Assembly: GCA_027030245.1 (NCBI GenBank) | Contig: JALVFE010000015.1 | Location: 1-38,473, forward strand | Source: Melioribacteraceae bacterium | Lineage (GTDB): Bacteria > Bacteroidota > Ignavibacteria > Ignavibacteriales > Melioribacteraceae | DNA: 38,473 nucleotides | Direction: 5' to 3' | Shown: positions 1 to 6,573 of the stretch, in pieces | How positions within the stretch are numbered: position 1 is the stretch's first letter | How the letters are laid out: each line of letters begins with the position of its first letter | Translations under genes and position numbers: made by a program | The notes under the pieces: model-generated | Told to the model about the DNA's origin: nothing | The model's database searches: none | What the model saw: the letters and a program-made list of their open reading frames with translations, nothing else

Positions 1-560
1 TATGTGTCATAGACGGTTCAAAGGGCTTAAGGAAAGCAGTAAAAGAGACATTTGGCAAATACTGTTTAATACAGAGATGTAATTGGCATAAAAGAGAAAA
101 TGTAGTGAGTTATCTAAATGAAAAAGATCAGGAGTTCTACCGTCACAGGATGCAATCAGCCTATAGAGAACCGACATATGAAGGAGCAAAGAGCAGACTT
201 ATGGAAATACTTAATGACTTGGAGAAGAAGAATCGCTCGGCAGCGAATTCATTGAAGGAAGGTTTAGAAGAGACATTAACATTGCATAGATTAGGTTTGG
301 TAGTTGAGTTAGGCAGATCATTATCGACAACGAATTCGATAGAAAATGTCAATTCAAAACTTGCAAGATATTTAAGAAAAGTAAAACATTGGAAATCACC
401 GGATATGCTTGCAAGGTGGGTTGTATTAGGTTTAATTGAAGTTGAATCGAGATTAAGAAGAATACACAATTATAAAAAATTGTATCTATTAAGAGCTGCA
501 TTAAAAACTGAATTAGGATTAAATCAATCAAAGGTTGCTTAATTTATGTGGAGTCTCTCT
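1..560 (+). mobile_element. Partial IS256-family insertion sequence, right part
   Basis: The window begins inside an insertion sequence, of which only the 3' half of the transposase gene and its downstream flank are visible. Because the other end lies outside the window, the terminal inverted repeat and target duplication cannot be located. The right boundary given here is a guess, placed just after the transposase stop; the true end could lie anywhere up to about 600, before the methylmalonyl-CoA mutase gene. Confidence 0.7.
3..542 (+). CDS. IS256-family (mutator-type) transposase, C-terminal part
   Basis: This is the C-terminal part of a DDE transposase of the IS256/mutator family, which cuts and pastes or copies its own element. 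The frame is open from position 3 to the stop at 540-542, so the gene starts outside the window; a GTG at 105 is internal, not the start. Visible landmarks in order are the DGSKGL block carrying the second catalytic Asp, the QRCNWHK block, the EGLEETLTLHRLGL block, and the STTNSIENVN block, which probably carries the catalytic Glu. The tail LRRIHNYKKLYLLRAAL is typical of the family. No frameshift or internal stop is seen in the visible part, so the element could be intact. Confidence 0.88.
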   Translation, partial: CVIDGSKGLRKAVKETFGKYCLIQRCNWHKRENVVSYLNEKDQEFYRHRMQSAYREPTYEGAKSRLMEILNDLEKKNRSAANSLKEGLEETLTLHRLGLVVELGRSLSTTNSIENVNSKLARYLRKVKHWKSPDMLARWVVLGLIEVESRLRRIHNYKKLYLLRAALKTELGLNQSKVA

Positions 561-596
561 AAAATATTTTCAACTAAGTTTGACTTTTTGCCCTCT

Positions 597-626
597 TTTG
601 TTTTCAAAATAGTAATATTATTTTTG
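597..626 (+). promoter_or_regulatory. Possible Bacteroidota-type promoter of the mutase gene
   Basis: A TTTG at 597-600 and TATTTTTG at 619-626 fit the Bacteroidota -33/-7 consensus (TTTG and TAnnTTTG) with 18 bases between them, about 40 bases before the mutase start. Whether this lineage uses that consensus is unknown and the region is AT-rich, so a chance match is possible. Confidence 0.3.
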
Positions 627-665
627 TTATAAAATAAAAGTAGACTAACTAACTTAATAAAATCG

Positions 666-2336
666 ATGAACGATTTAGAAAAATTAAAAAACGAGCAGAA
701 ATCTTGGGAAAATTATACGTATAAAAATGCGATTGAAAAACATCCGGAACGAAGAGAAAAATTTTCAACTCAATCTTTCAAAGAAGTTAAGCCTTTGTAT
801 TCCCCGGTTGATTTGGAGAAAACCGACTATCTGAAAGATCTTAATTTCCCGGGTCAATTTCCGTACACACGCGGAATTCAACCAACTATGTATCGCGGAA
901 GATTATGGACAATGAGACAGTATGCGGGATTCGGAACGGCAAAAGAATCTAACGAACGATACAAATATTTGTTGGCTCAAGGGCAGAGTGGACTTTCAGT
1001 TGCATTCGATTTGCCTACGCAAATTGGTTACGACAGTGACGACCCGATGGCTTTAGGCGAAGTGGGTAAAGTCGGAGTTGCTATAGATACACTTGCCGAT
1101 ATGGAAATTCTGTTCGATCAAATTCCGCTTGATAAAGTTTCAACTTCGATGACGATTAACGCACCGGCGGCAATTCTTTTGGCAATGTATATTGTTGTTG
1201 CCGAAAAACAAGGTGTTCCCCAAAACGTAATCCGGGGAACAATACAAAATGATATTTTAAAAGAATATATTGCCCGTGGAACTTATATTTATCCGCCCAA
1301 ACCTTCGATGAGATTAATTACAAATATTTTCGAATATTGTGCTAAGGAAGTACCGAAGTGGAATACAATTTCAATCTCGGGTTATCATATCCGCGAAGCC
1401 GGTTCGACTGCCGCTCAAGAAGTCGGTTTTACGTTGGCGGACGGGATTGAATACGTAAAAGCAGCATTAAACGCAGGTTTGGATATTGATAAGTTTGCCG
1501 GAAGATTATCGTTTTTCTTCAATGCGCATAACGATTTGCTCGAAGAAGTTGCTAAATTCAGAGCGGCGAGAAGAATGTGGGCGCGGATTATGAAAGAGAG
1601 ATTCAACGCTAAAAAAGAAAGATCGATGATGATGAGATTCCACACACAAACCGCCGGTTCTACTCTTACTGCACAACAAGTGGATAATAATATTATCCGA
1701 GTAACCATTCAAACCTTGGCTGCGGTTTTGGGCGGAACGCAAAGTTTGCACACAAATTCCAAAGACGAAGCTTTGGCTTTACCTACGGAAAAATCGGTGA
1801 AGATTGCTTTGAGAACTCAACAGATAGTTGCACACGAAAGCGGATTGACTAACACAATAGATCCGCTTGCAGGATCATATTACGTGGAAGCTCTGACAAA
1901 CCAAATCGAAGAAGAAGCAAATGAATATCTGAAAAAAATTGAATCGCTGGGTGGAATGATTCAAGCAATCGAGAACGGATATGTTCAGCAAGAGATTCAA
2001 AAAGCTGCTTATAAGTTTAATCAAGAGTTGGAAAGCAAGGAAAAAATTGTTGTTGGAGTAAACGAATATGTGGAACCGGAAGAGCATTATTCGGATGTTT
2101 TAAAAATAGATGAGAAAGTGCAAGACGAACAGATTAATTTCTTGAAAAAGATTAAAAGCGAACGGGATAATTCCGCAGTTCAAAATAGATTGGAGAAACT
2201 TCGCAAAGCTGCGGAAGGAAGTGAAAATCTAATGCCTTATATTATAGAAGCTGTAAAAGTTTATGCGAGTATAGGAGAAATTTCCAATGCAATGAGAGAT
2301 GTATTCGGTGAATATCATGATAATGTAAAAATTTAA
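666..2336 (+). CDS. Methylmalonyl-CoA mutase, large catalytic subunit without B12 domain
   Basis: It catalyses the B12-dependent interconversion of succinyl-CoA and (R)-methylmalonyl-CoA. The 556-residue protein is the TIM-barrel substrate domain of the family only. It ends shortly after the barrel and lacks the C-terminal cobalamin-binding domain with its DxHxxG motif, so it belongs to the split architecture in which a separate small subunit binds B12. That small-subunit gene is not in the window. Compared with the Propionibacterium enzyme, the substrate residues are kept: Tyr86 in RQYAGFG (Tyr89 equivalent), Arg204 (Arg207) and His241 in SGYH (His244). Isobutyryl-CoA mutase has Phe at the Tyr89 position, so methylmalonyl-CoA is the expected substrate. 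The epimerase gene follows after 11 bases, supporting the pathway. No clear ribosome-binding site precedes the ATG. Confidence 0.92.
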   Translation: MNDLEKLKNEQKSWENYTYKNAIEKHPERREKFSTQSFKEVKPLYSPVDLEKTDYLKDLNFPGQFPYTRGIQPTMYRGRLWTMRQYAGFGTAKESNERYKYLLAQGQSGLSVAFDLPTQIGYDSDDPMALGEVGKVGVAIDTLADMEILFDQIPLDKVSTSMTINAPAAILLAMYIVVAEKQGVPQNVIRGTIQNDILKEYIARGTYIYPPKPSMRLITNIFEYCAKEVPKWNTISISGYHIREAGSTAAQEVGFTLADGIEYVKAALNAGLDIDKFAGRLSFFFNAHNDLLEEVAKFRAARRMWARIMKERFNAKKERSMMMRFHTQTAGSTLTAQQVDNNIIRVTIQTLAAVLGGTQSLHTNSKDEALALPTEKSVKIALRTQQIVAHESGLTNTIDPLAGSYYVEALTNQIEEEANEYLKKIESLGGMIQAIENGYVQQEIQKAAYKFNQELESKEKIVVGVNEYVEPEEHYSDVLKIDEKVQDEQINFLKKIKSERDNSAVQNRLEKLRKAAEGSENLMPYIIEAVKVYASIGEISNAMRDVFGEYHDNVKI

Positions 2337-2347
2337 CGGAGCAAAAA

Positions 2348-2764
2348 ATGAAAATTTCGCATATCGAACATATCGGAATTGCTGTTAAGAATTTGAATGA
2401 AGCAATTAAGTTTTACGAAGAAGTTTTAAATTTAAAGTGTTATGCCGTAGAAGAAGTGAAAGACCAGAAAGTTAAAACCGCTTTTTTTCAAGTCGGGCAG
2501 ACAAAGATAGAATTGCTTGAAGCTACAAGTGAAGAAAGTCCCATAGCAAAATTTATTGAAAAACGGGGAGAAGGAATTCATCATATCGCATTTAATGTCG
2601 ATAATGTTAAATCCGCGTTGGAAGAAATGGAAGAAAAAGGAGTAAAATTGATAGATGAAGAACCGAGAAAAGGCGCGGAAGGATTAAACATTGCTTTCTT
2701 ACATCCTAAATTCACTCATGGTTTACTCATCGAATTTTGCGGTAAAGATAACACCGATAATTAA
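2348..2764 (+). CDS. mce: Methylmalonyl-CoA epimerase
   Basis: It interconverts the (R) and (S) forms of methylmalonyl-CoA, linking the B12 mutase to propionyl-CoA carboxylase. The 138-residue protein is a two-module vicinal-oxygen-chelate (glyoxalase-fold) enzyme of normal family length. Metal-ligand candidates are visible: His8 in EHIGIAV, the His pair 78-79 in GIHHIAFNV, and Glu129 in GLLIEF. The start is supported by a GGAG at 2338-2341. It lies 11 bases after the mutase gene and almost certainly shares its transcript. Both are needed for methylmalonyl-CoA conversion in propionate formation or branched-chain and odd-chain degradation. Confidence 0.93.
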   Translation: MKISHIEHIGIAVKNLNEAIKFYEEVLNLKCYAVEEVKDQKVKTAFFQVGQTKIELLEATSEESPIAKFIEKRGEGIHHIAFNVDNVKSALEEMEEKGVKLIDEEPRKGAEGLNIAFLHPKFTHGLLIEFCGKDNTDN

Positions 2765-2875
2765 ACATGCTTCCAATTAGTGGCTTATTTTAACTGTTCC
2801 CAAAATTAGTATCGTAAATTTCAAATTTTTTTTATAAGTTGAAATCATCTAATTAATAGTAGTCAAGAGGAAAAA

Positions 2876-4876
2876 ATGAAAAAAATTTTTGTATTGATTT
2901 TATCGTTGACCATATTTGTTTTTATTTCCAGTTATGCTCAAAGCCTTGATCATCCTTGCGCGATTGCCAAACAAAATTATTATAAGAAGTTGTTTAAATT
3001 ATCGCACACGAATTATCCCGGGGACTCGAATATTGATGTTACATATTATAAATTAGACTTAAATATTGATCATGTAAATCAAAAAATTAAAGGAGTAATT
3101 ACCGTTAAAGCAAGAAGTATGTTGGCAGGTTTAACTGGGTTTTTCCTTGATTTACAAGATGTTTTAACGGTCGATTCGGTAAAATTAGATAACTCCCTTC
3201 TTAATTTTACTCACTCATCGAATAAAATAAATATCACCTTGGATCGCTCTTATGCCGAAGGCGAGGAATTCGAGGTTGACATATATTATAATGGTCATCC
3301 CGGCAGCTCGGGATTCGGGAGTTTCGAATTTGATTACTATAAGGGGACTCCGGTTATCTGGTCTTTAAGCGAACCTTACGGTGCGAGTGATTGGTGGCCT
3401 TGCAAGGACACACCGGCCGATAAGGCTGATTCTTCGGATGTTTGGATTACTGCCGATTATTTATTTTATTCGGTATCCAACGGTAGTTTAATGGGAATTA
3501 CGGACAACGGTGACGGAACAAGAACATTTAAATGGAAAAACCACCACCCGATAGCAAATTACTTGATATCGGTGGCAATGACCGATTATGAAATTTATAG
3601 AAATTACTTTGTTTACGCTCCCGGCGATTCGATGGAAATTGTTCATTATTTGTATCCCGATCATTTAAAATCAGAGAAAGCAAACTTGGATAAAACTCCT
3701 GAAATGTTATCGATCTTTTCAAATCTGTTTGGATTATATCCTTATATCGACGAAAAATACGGACATGCCGAATTCGGTTGGGGAGGCGGTATGGAACATC
3801 AAACCGTTTCTTCGATGGGTGCTTTCGGGCCCGGTATCGTTTCCCACGAACTTGCGCATCAATGGTTCGGTGATAAAATTACTTGTAAAGACTGGCACCA
3901 TATTTGGCTCAACGAAGGCTTTGCCACTTATTGTGAATCGTTATACAAGGAAGCTAAATACGGTCAAGATAATTACAAGTCATCAATTTCATATGAAATG
4001 TTATCCGCTAAAAACGCAGTTGGTTCAATCTACGTTCAAAATATTGATGATGTTGGTGAAATTTTCAACGGATCGAGAAGCTATGCCAAAGGAGCGGTAG
4101 TTTTACATATGTTGAGAGGTGTTTTGGGCGACTCAACATTTTTCAATGTTTTATATTCGTACATAAACGAACCGCAATTAGCTTATGGAGTTGCCACGAC
4201 TGAAGATTTTCAAAGAGTGGCCGAACAAGTTTCCGGAAAAGATTTGGATTATTTTTTCAAAGAATGGATTTACGGCGAAGATTATCCGGTTTATTCTCTC
4301 GATTGGGGATATTCACAAATTGAAAACAACAGATATAATTTAAGAATAAGAGTTCAACAAGCTAGTCATGGAAATCCTACTTTCTTTACAATGCCTGTAA
4401 CGGTTAGGGTTACTACTGCATTGGGCGATACTTCTTTATCTTTTTTTAATAATCAACAAGACCAAACTTTTTATACGGAAGTTATTGGAGAACCGCAAAG
4501 TATTGAGTTCGATCCGGATAATTGGATACTAAAAAGTATTGATACAATAACCACGGCGATGGAAGATAAACCCGTGTTACCCTTGGAGTTTAATCTTTAC
4601 CAAAACTATCCTAACCCCTTCAACCCCACTACAACAATTAAATATTCCATACCAACTTCCTCCCCTTTGACAAAGAGGAGGACCGAGGTGGGGTTCGTTA
4701 CCCTGAAAGTATTTGATATACTCGGAAGAGAAATAAAAACATTGGTAAACAAAAAACAATCTCCTGGTAGTTATTCCGTAATATTCAATGCCGGAGATCT
4801 CCCGAGCGGATTGTATTTCTACAAACTGACTGCCGGGGAATTTTCCCAAACAAAGAAAATGTTATTGCTGAAATAG
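2876..4876 (+). CDS. Secreted M1-family metallo-aminopeptidase with T9SS sorting tail
   Basis: A zinc aminopeptidase predicted to be exported across both membranes. A signal peptide covers about residues 1-21 (ending SYAQS), the M1 N-terminal beta domain follows, and the catalytic domain holds the exopeptidase motif GGGMEH around 303-308 and the zinc site HELAHQW at 324-330 with the third ligand Glu347 (HExxH-x18-E). Residues from about 568 to 666 form a T9SS type-A sorting domain with NYPNPFNPTTTIKYSIP and the closing LPSGLYFYKLTAGEF. That tail normally directs a protein through the PorT/Sov-type pore and is cleaved or anchored at the surface. A GAGG lies just before the ATG. The sorting domain carries an unusual insertion encoded by a small inverted repeat at 4659-4681. 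Substrate is not predictable; peptide scavenging is likely. Confidence 0.9.
   Translation: MKKIFVLILSLTIFVFISSYAQSLDHPCAIAKQNYYKKLFKLSHTNYPGDSNIDVTYYKLDLNIDHVNQKIKGVITVKARSMLAGLTGFFLDLQDVLTVDSVKLDNSLLNFTHSSNKINITLDRSYAEGEEFEVDIYYNGHPGSSGFGSFEFDYYKGTPVIWSLSEPYGASDWWPCKDTPADKADSSDVWITADYLFYSVSNGSLMGITDNGDGTRTFKWKNHHPIANYLISVAMTDYEIYRNYFVYAPGDSMEIVHYLYPDHLKSEKANLDKTPEMLSIFSNLFGLYPYIDEKYGHAEFGWGGGMEHQTVSSMGAFGPGIVSHELAHQWFGDKITCKDWHHIWLNEGFATYCESLYKEAKYGQDNYKSSISYEMLSAKNAVGSIYVQNIDDVGEIFNGSRSYAKGAVVLHMLRGVLGDSTFFNVLYSYINEPQLAYGVATTEDFQRVAEQVSGKDLDYFFKEWIYGEDYPVYSLDWGYSQIENNRYNLRIRVQQASHGNPTFFTMPVTVRVTTALGDTSLSFFNNQQDQTFYTEVIGEPQSIEFDPDNWILKSIDTITTAMEDKPVLPLEFNLYQNYPNPFNPTTTIKYSIPTSSPLTKRRTEVGFVTLKVFDILGREIKTLVNKKQSPGSYSVIFNAGDLPSGLYFYKLTAGEFSQTKKMLLLK
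4659..4681. repeat. Inverted repeat inserted inside the M1 peptidase coding region
   Basis: CCTCC-C-CTTTG-A-CAAAG-A-GGAGG is a near-perfect palindrome (one mismatched pair) that, with the following GACCGAGGTGGGG, encodes the in-frame residues SPLTKRRTEVG. These interrupt the normally compact linker between KYSIPTS and VTLKVFD in the sorting domain. It looks like an intergenic-type repeat that entered the gene without breaking the frame. Confidence 0.6.
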
Positions 4877-4892
4877 TATCAAACAACCTTTC

Positions 4893-5158
4893 GGGACAAG
4901 GCATGCCTTGTCCCCGCATTTCTTACTTTTCAACACACGCCAACCCCATGGATTTATCCGTGGGATAAACACATAAAAAGATAACCCAGAACCGTTTCAA
5001 CGGTTTTTATAGCGAAAAAATTATAGGCTGCGGAAACCGATAAATCGGTTTCTTTTTTGAGGTTTGTGTTTCTTAACCCGCGACTAAAGTCGCGGGGTTC
5101 AAGCTTCAACAAGAAAAAGTTAAGATTTGAACTGATGTCGAGGCCCACGCCTCGACAT
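4893..5158. repeat. Composite multi-hairpin repeat, copy 1
   Basis: This gene-free stretch contains six successive inverted repeats. (A) 4893-4914 is a perfect 22-base palindrome built on GGGACAAGGCA. (B) 4945-4964 has CCCATGGAT arms with one mismatched or wobble pair. (C) 4990-5005 is AACCGT-ttca-ACGGTT. (D) 5033-5052 is GAAACCGAT-aa-ATCGGTTTC. (E) 5075-5099 is based on CCCGCGACT-aa-AGTCGCGGG. (F) 5135-5158 is ATGTCGAGGC-ccac-GCCTCGACAT. A to E recur in the same order at 10917-11206, where homology continues past E into AAGAAAAAGTTAA. A short open frame across this region is not a gene. Confidence 0.8.
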
Positions 5159-5220
5159 GTCTTATCAAAAAATTATTCTTTTTTAAAACCTGCATTTGGA
5201 AATAATAAAACTACCGAAGA

Positions 5221-5251
5221 GGAGAATAATTTTCTCCCTTTTTATTTTTTT
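5221..5251 (+). terminator. Intrinsic terminator-like hairpin just before the 5.25 kb element
   Basis: GGAGAA (5221-5226) pairs with TTCTCC (5232-5237) over a five-base loop and is followed by a T-rich run to 5251. It may end transcription from the M1 peptidase side. The T-run directly abuts the GAGCCT element at 5252, the same layout as at 6472-6505. Confidence 0.55.
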
Positions 5252-5281
5252 GAGCCTCTTCACTTCTCTTTTACGCATATA
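5252..5281 (+). promoter_or_regulatory. Shared bipartite upstream element, copy 1 (GAGCCT-N10-CTTTTACGCATATA)
   Basis: GAGCCT at 5252-5257 is followed after ten bases by CTTTTACGCATATA at 5268-5281, ending 32 bases before the ATG at 5314. The identical two blocks with identical spacing occur at 6505-6534 and 9214-9243, each 30-45 bases before a start codon. Position and bipartite form suggest a promoter read by an alternative sigma factor, or an activator site overlapping one. Confidence 0.65.
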
Positions 5282-5313
5282 GAATATAAATAACATTTTA
5301 ACGGAGGAAAACT

Positions 5314-6219
5314 ATGAAATTTGTTAAATATTTTTTAGGGCTTGTCCTATTGTTATCATACTCACAAGTAAATTCTCAAGTTGTAACTATTGAAGAGTTG
5401 GATATATTACATGCATACAGACATTCCGATCCTCAATTCGGAGATAATATGCCCGAGTTGCATGACAATGATTTAAATACCTATGCAACTTGGAAAGTTG
5501 GAAATGTAAATAATCCCGATTGGGGAATAATTGAATTATATTATTCCTTTTTCGTAATTACTGAAATTCAATTGTATCCCAAATACCTTGGTTACCCGCA
5601 TAGCTGGGATTTTAACATCTATATAAGAAGACAGTTTGAAAGTGGCGACGGAACATTGGTTTATACAAATGACCAATATTTGCAGCCTCAAGAATGGATA
5701 TCGATCCCCGTAGATGATGTACCGGGATATGAAGTAATTTTTAAAGGTTCGGATAATACGCCCGTAAACGGAACGGACATTGGATTTTACGAAATTAAAG
5801 TACTTGGCCGGTATAAAGTTGATGATATTATAACAAAAATCTTTTTAGAAGGACCATATGAAAATGGAAACATGGGAGAAGGAAGAACATATATACCAAC
5901 CAGCCAACCGTTTTTTAATAAATACGGATATAACGGAACGGAAGTAATACAAGACCCTAATCCAAGCACATTTATAACAAATCATAAGGTAATTGATTGG
6001 GTTTTGTTAGAAATTTATAGGGGAACACCTCCGGATAATTTATCGCTATTTAGCAGTCGGGCAGCATTATTAACAAGTGACGGAGATGTAATAGAGACCG
6101 ATGGAACCTCCGGTGTTGAAATTAAAGTATTTGGCAATGAAAGTTATTACTTGGTAATTAGACAAATGAACCATTTAGACGTGATGAGTTCGGAAAAAAT
6201 TTATCTACCCGGTCACTAA
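5314..6219 (+). CDS. Secreted discoidin-like protein with a C-terminal KxFLEGP domain
   Basis: A predicted exported protein of 301 residues with no assigned function. The signal peptide covers about residues 1-22 (ending NSQ). Residues about 25-165 resemble a galactose-binding (F5/8 type C, discoidin) fold: a DNDLNTYATWKV stretch, a strand with ITEIQLYP, and a buried SWDFNIYIR. From Lys175 (KIFLEGPYENG) to the end is a domain of Bacteroidota surface proteins, recognised by DWVLLEIYRG, SRAALL, DTDG-like and NHLDVMSS blocks. The same domain ends the next gene. There is no T9SS sorting tail, although a decayed one lies just downstream at 6272-6426. A GGAGG precedes the ATG, which follows copy 1 of the shared element. 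Carbohydrate or surface binding is an inference from the fold. Confidence 0.75.
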   Translation: MKFVKYFLGLVLLLSYSQVNSQVVTIEELDILHAYRHSDPQFGDNMPELHDNDLNTYATWKVGNVNNPDWGIIELYYSFFVITEIQLYPKYLGYPHSWDFNIYIRRQFESGDGTLVYTNDQYLQPQEWISIPVDDVPGYEVIFKGSDNTPVNGTDIGFYEIKVLGRYKVDDIITKIFLEGPYENGNMGEGRTYIPTSQPFFNKYGYNGTEVIQDPNPSTFITNHKVIDWVLLEIYRGTPPDNLSLFSSRAALLTSDGDVIETDGTSGVEIKVFGNESYYLVIRQMNHLDVMSSEKIYLPGH

Positions 6220-6271
6220 TTAAACCAAAATTATTATGAGTTTTTTCTTTTCTTCTCAGACTAATAGTAAT

Positions 6272-6426
6272 AACATTTTAATGAAAGAAGTAGCAACACT
6301 TGTAAAGAAAAAACAATATCCCGGTTTTATGAAGTTACTTGTGATGACTCAAATCTGCCAAATGGAATTTATGACTATAAACTTTAAACCGGCATTTTTG
6401 TTGAAATTAAGAAGATGATTCTATAA
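6272..6426 (+). pseudogene. Decayed T9SS C-terminal sorting domain
   Basis: The first frame reads NNILMKEVATLVKKKQYPGF from about 6272. After the TTT at 6326-6328 homology continues one frame over as YEVTCDDSNLPNGIYDYKL, then an in-frame TAA (6385-6387), then TGIFVEIKKMIL and a natural stop at 6424-6426. Intact tails of this kind read NILGKEVATLV, YEV, DAxNLPSGIYxYKL and AGxFxxxKKMIL. The remnant therefore has a one-base deletion at the GGTTTTATG stretch and a nonsense mutation. It may be the lost tail of the preceding gene or of another exported protein removed by rearrangement. Confidence 0.75.
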
Positions 6427-6471
6427 CGGTAAATAAGTGGACAAAATATTAACATTAAATAAAACTCAAAA

Positions 6472-6504
6472 GGGAGAAGAATTTTCTCCCTTCTTTATTT
6501 GTTT
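6472..6504 (+). terminator. Intrinsic terminator-like hairpin before copy 2 of the element
   Basis: GGGAGAA (6472-6478) pairs with TTCTCCC (6484-6490) across a five-base loop and is followed by TTCTTTATTTGTTT. It resembles the hairpin at 5221-5251 in stem, loop and contact with the following GAGCCT, so the whole hairpin plus element unit appears duplicated. Confidence 0.6.
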
Positions 6505-6534
6505 GAGCCTTTTCATTTATCTTTTACGCATATA
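6505..6534 (+). promoter_or_regulatory. Shared bipartite upstream element, copy 2
   Basis: GAGCCT at 6505-6510, ten bases, then CTTTTACGCATATA at 6521-6534, ending 39 bases before the ATG at 6574. Both blocks match copies 1 and 3 exactly. The intervening bases (TTTCATTTAT) resemble copy 1 (CTTCACTTCT) but not copy 3, so the two blocks are the conserved part. Confidence 0.65.
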
Positions 6535-6573
6535 CCAGTAAGACGAATTATCCTAATAGAATAGAGTAAAACA

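Noticed and set aside
5057-5293. Plus-strand open frame of 78 codons after the M1 peptidase gene
   Set aside because: It runs through hairpins E and F, the terminator and the shared element, so it is repeat-derived and not a gene.
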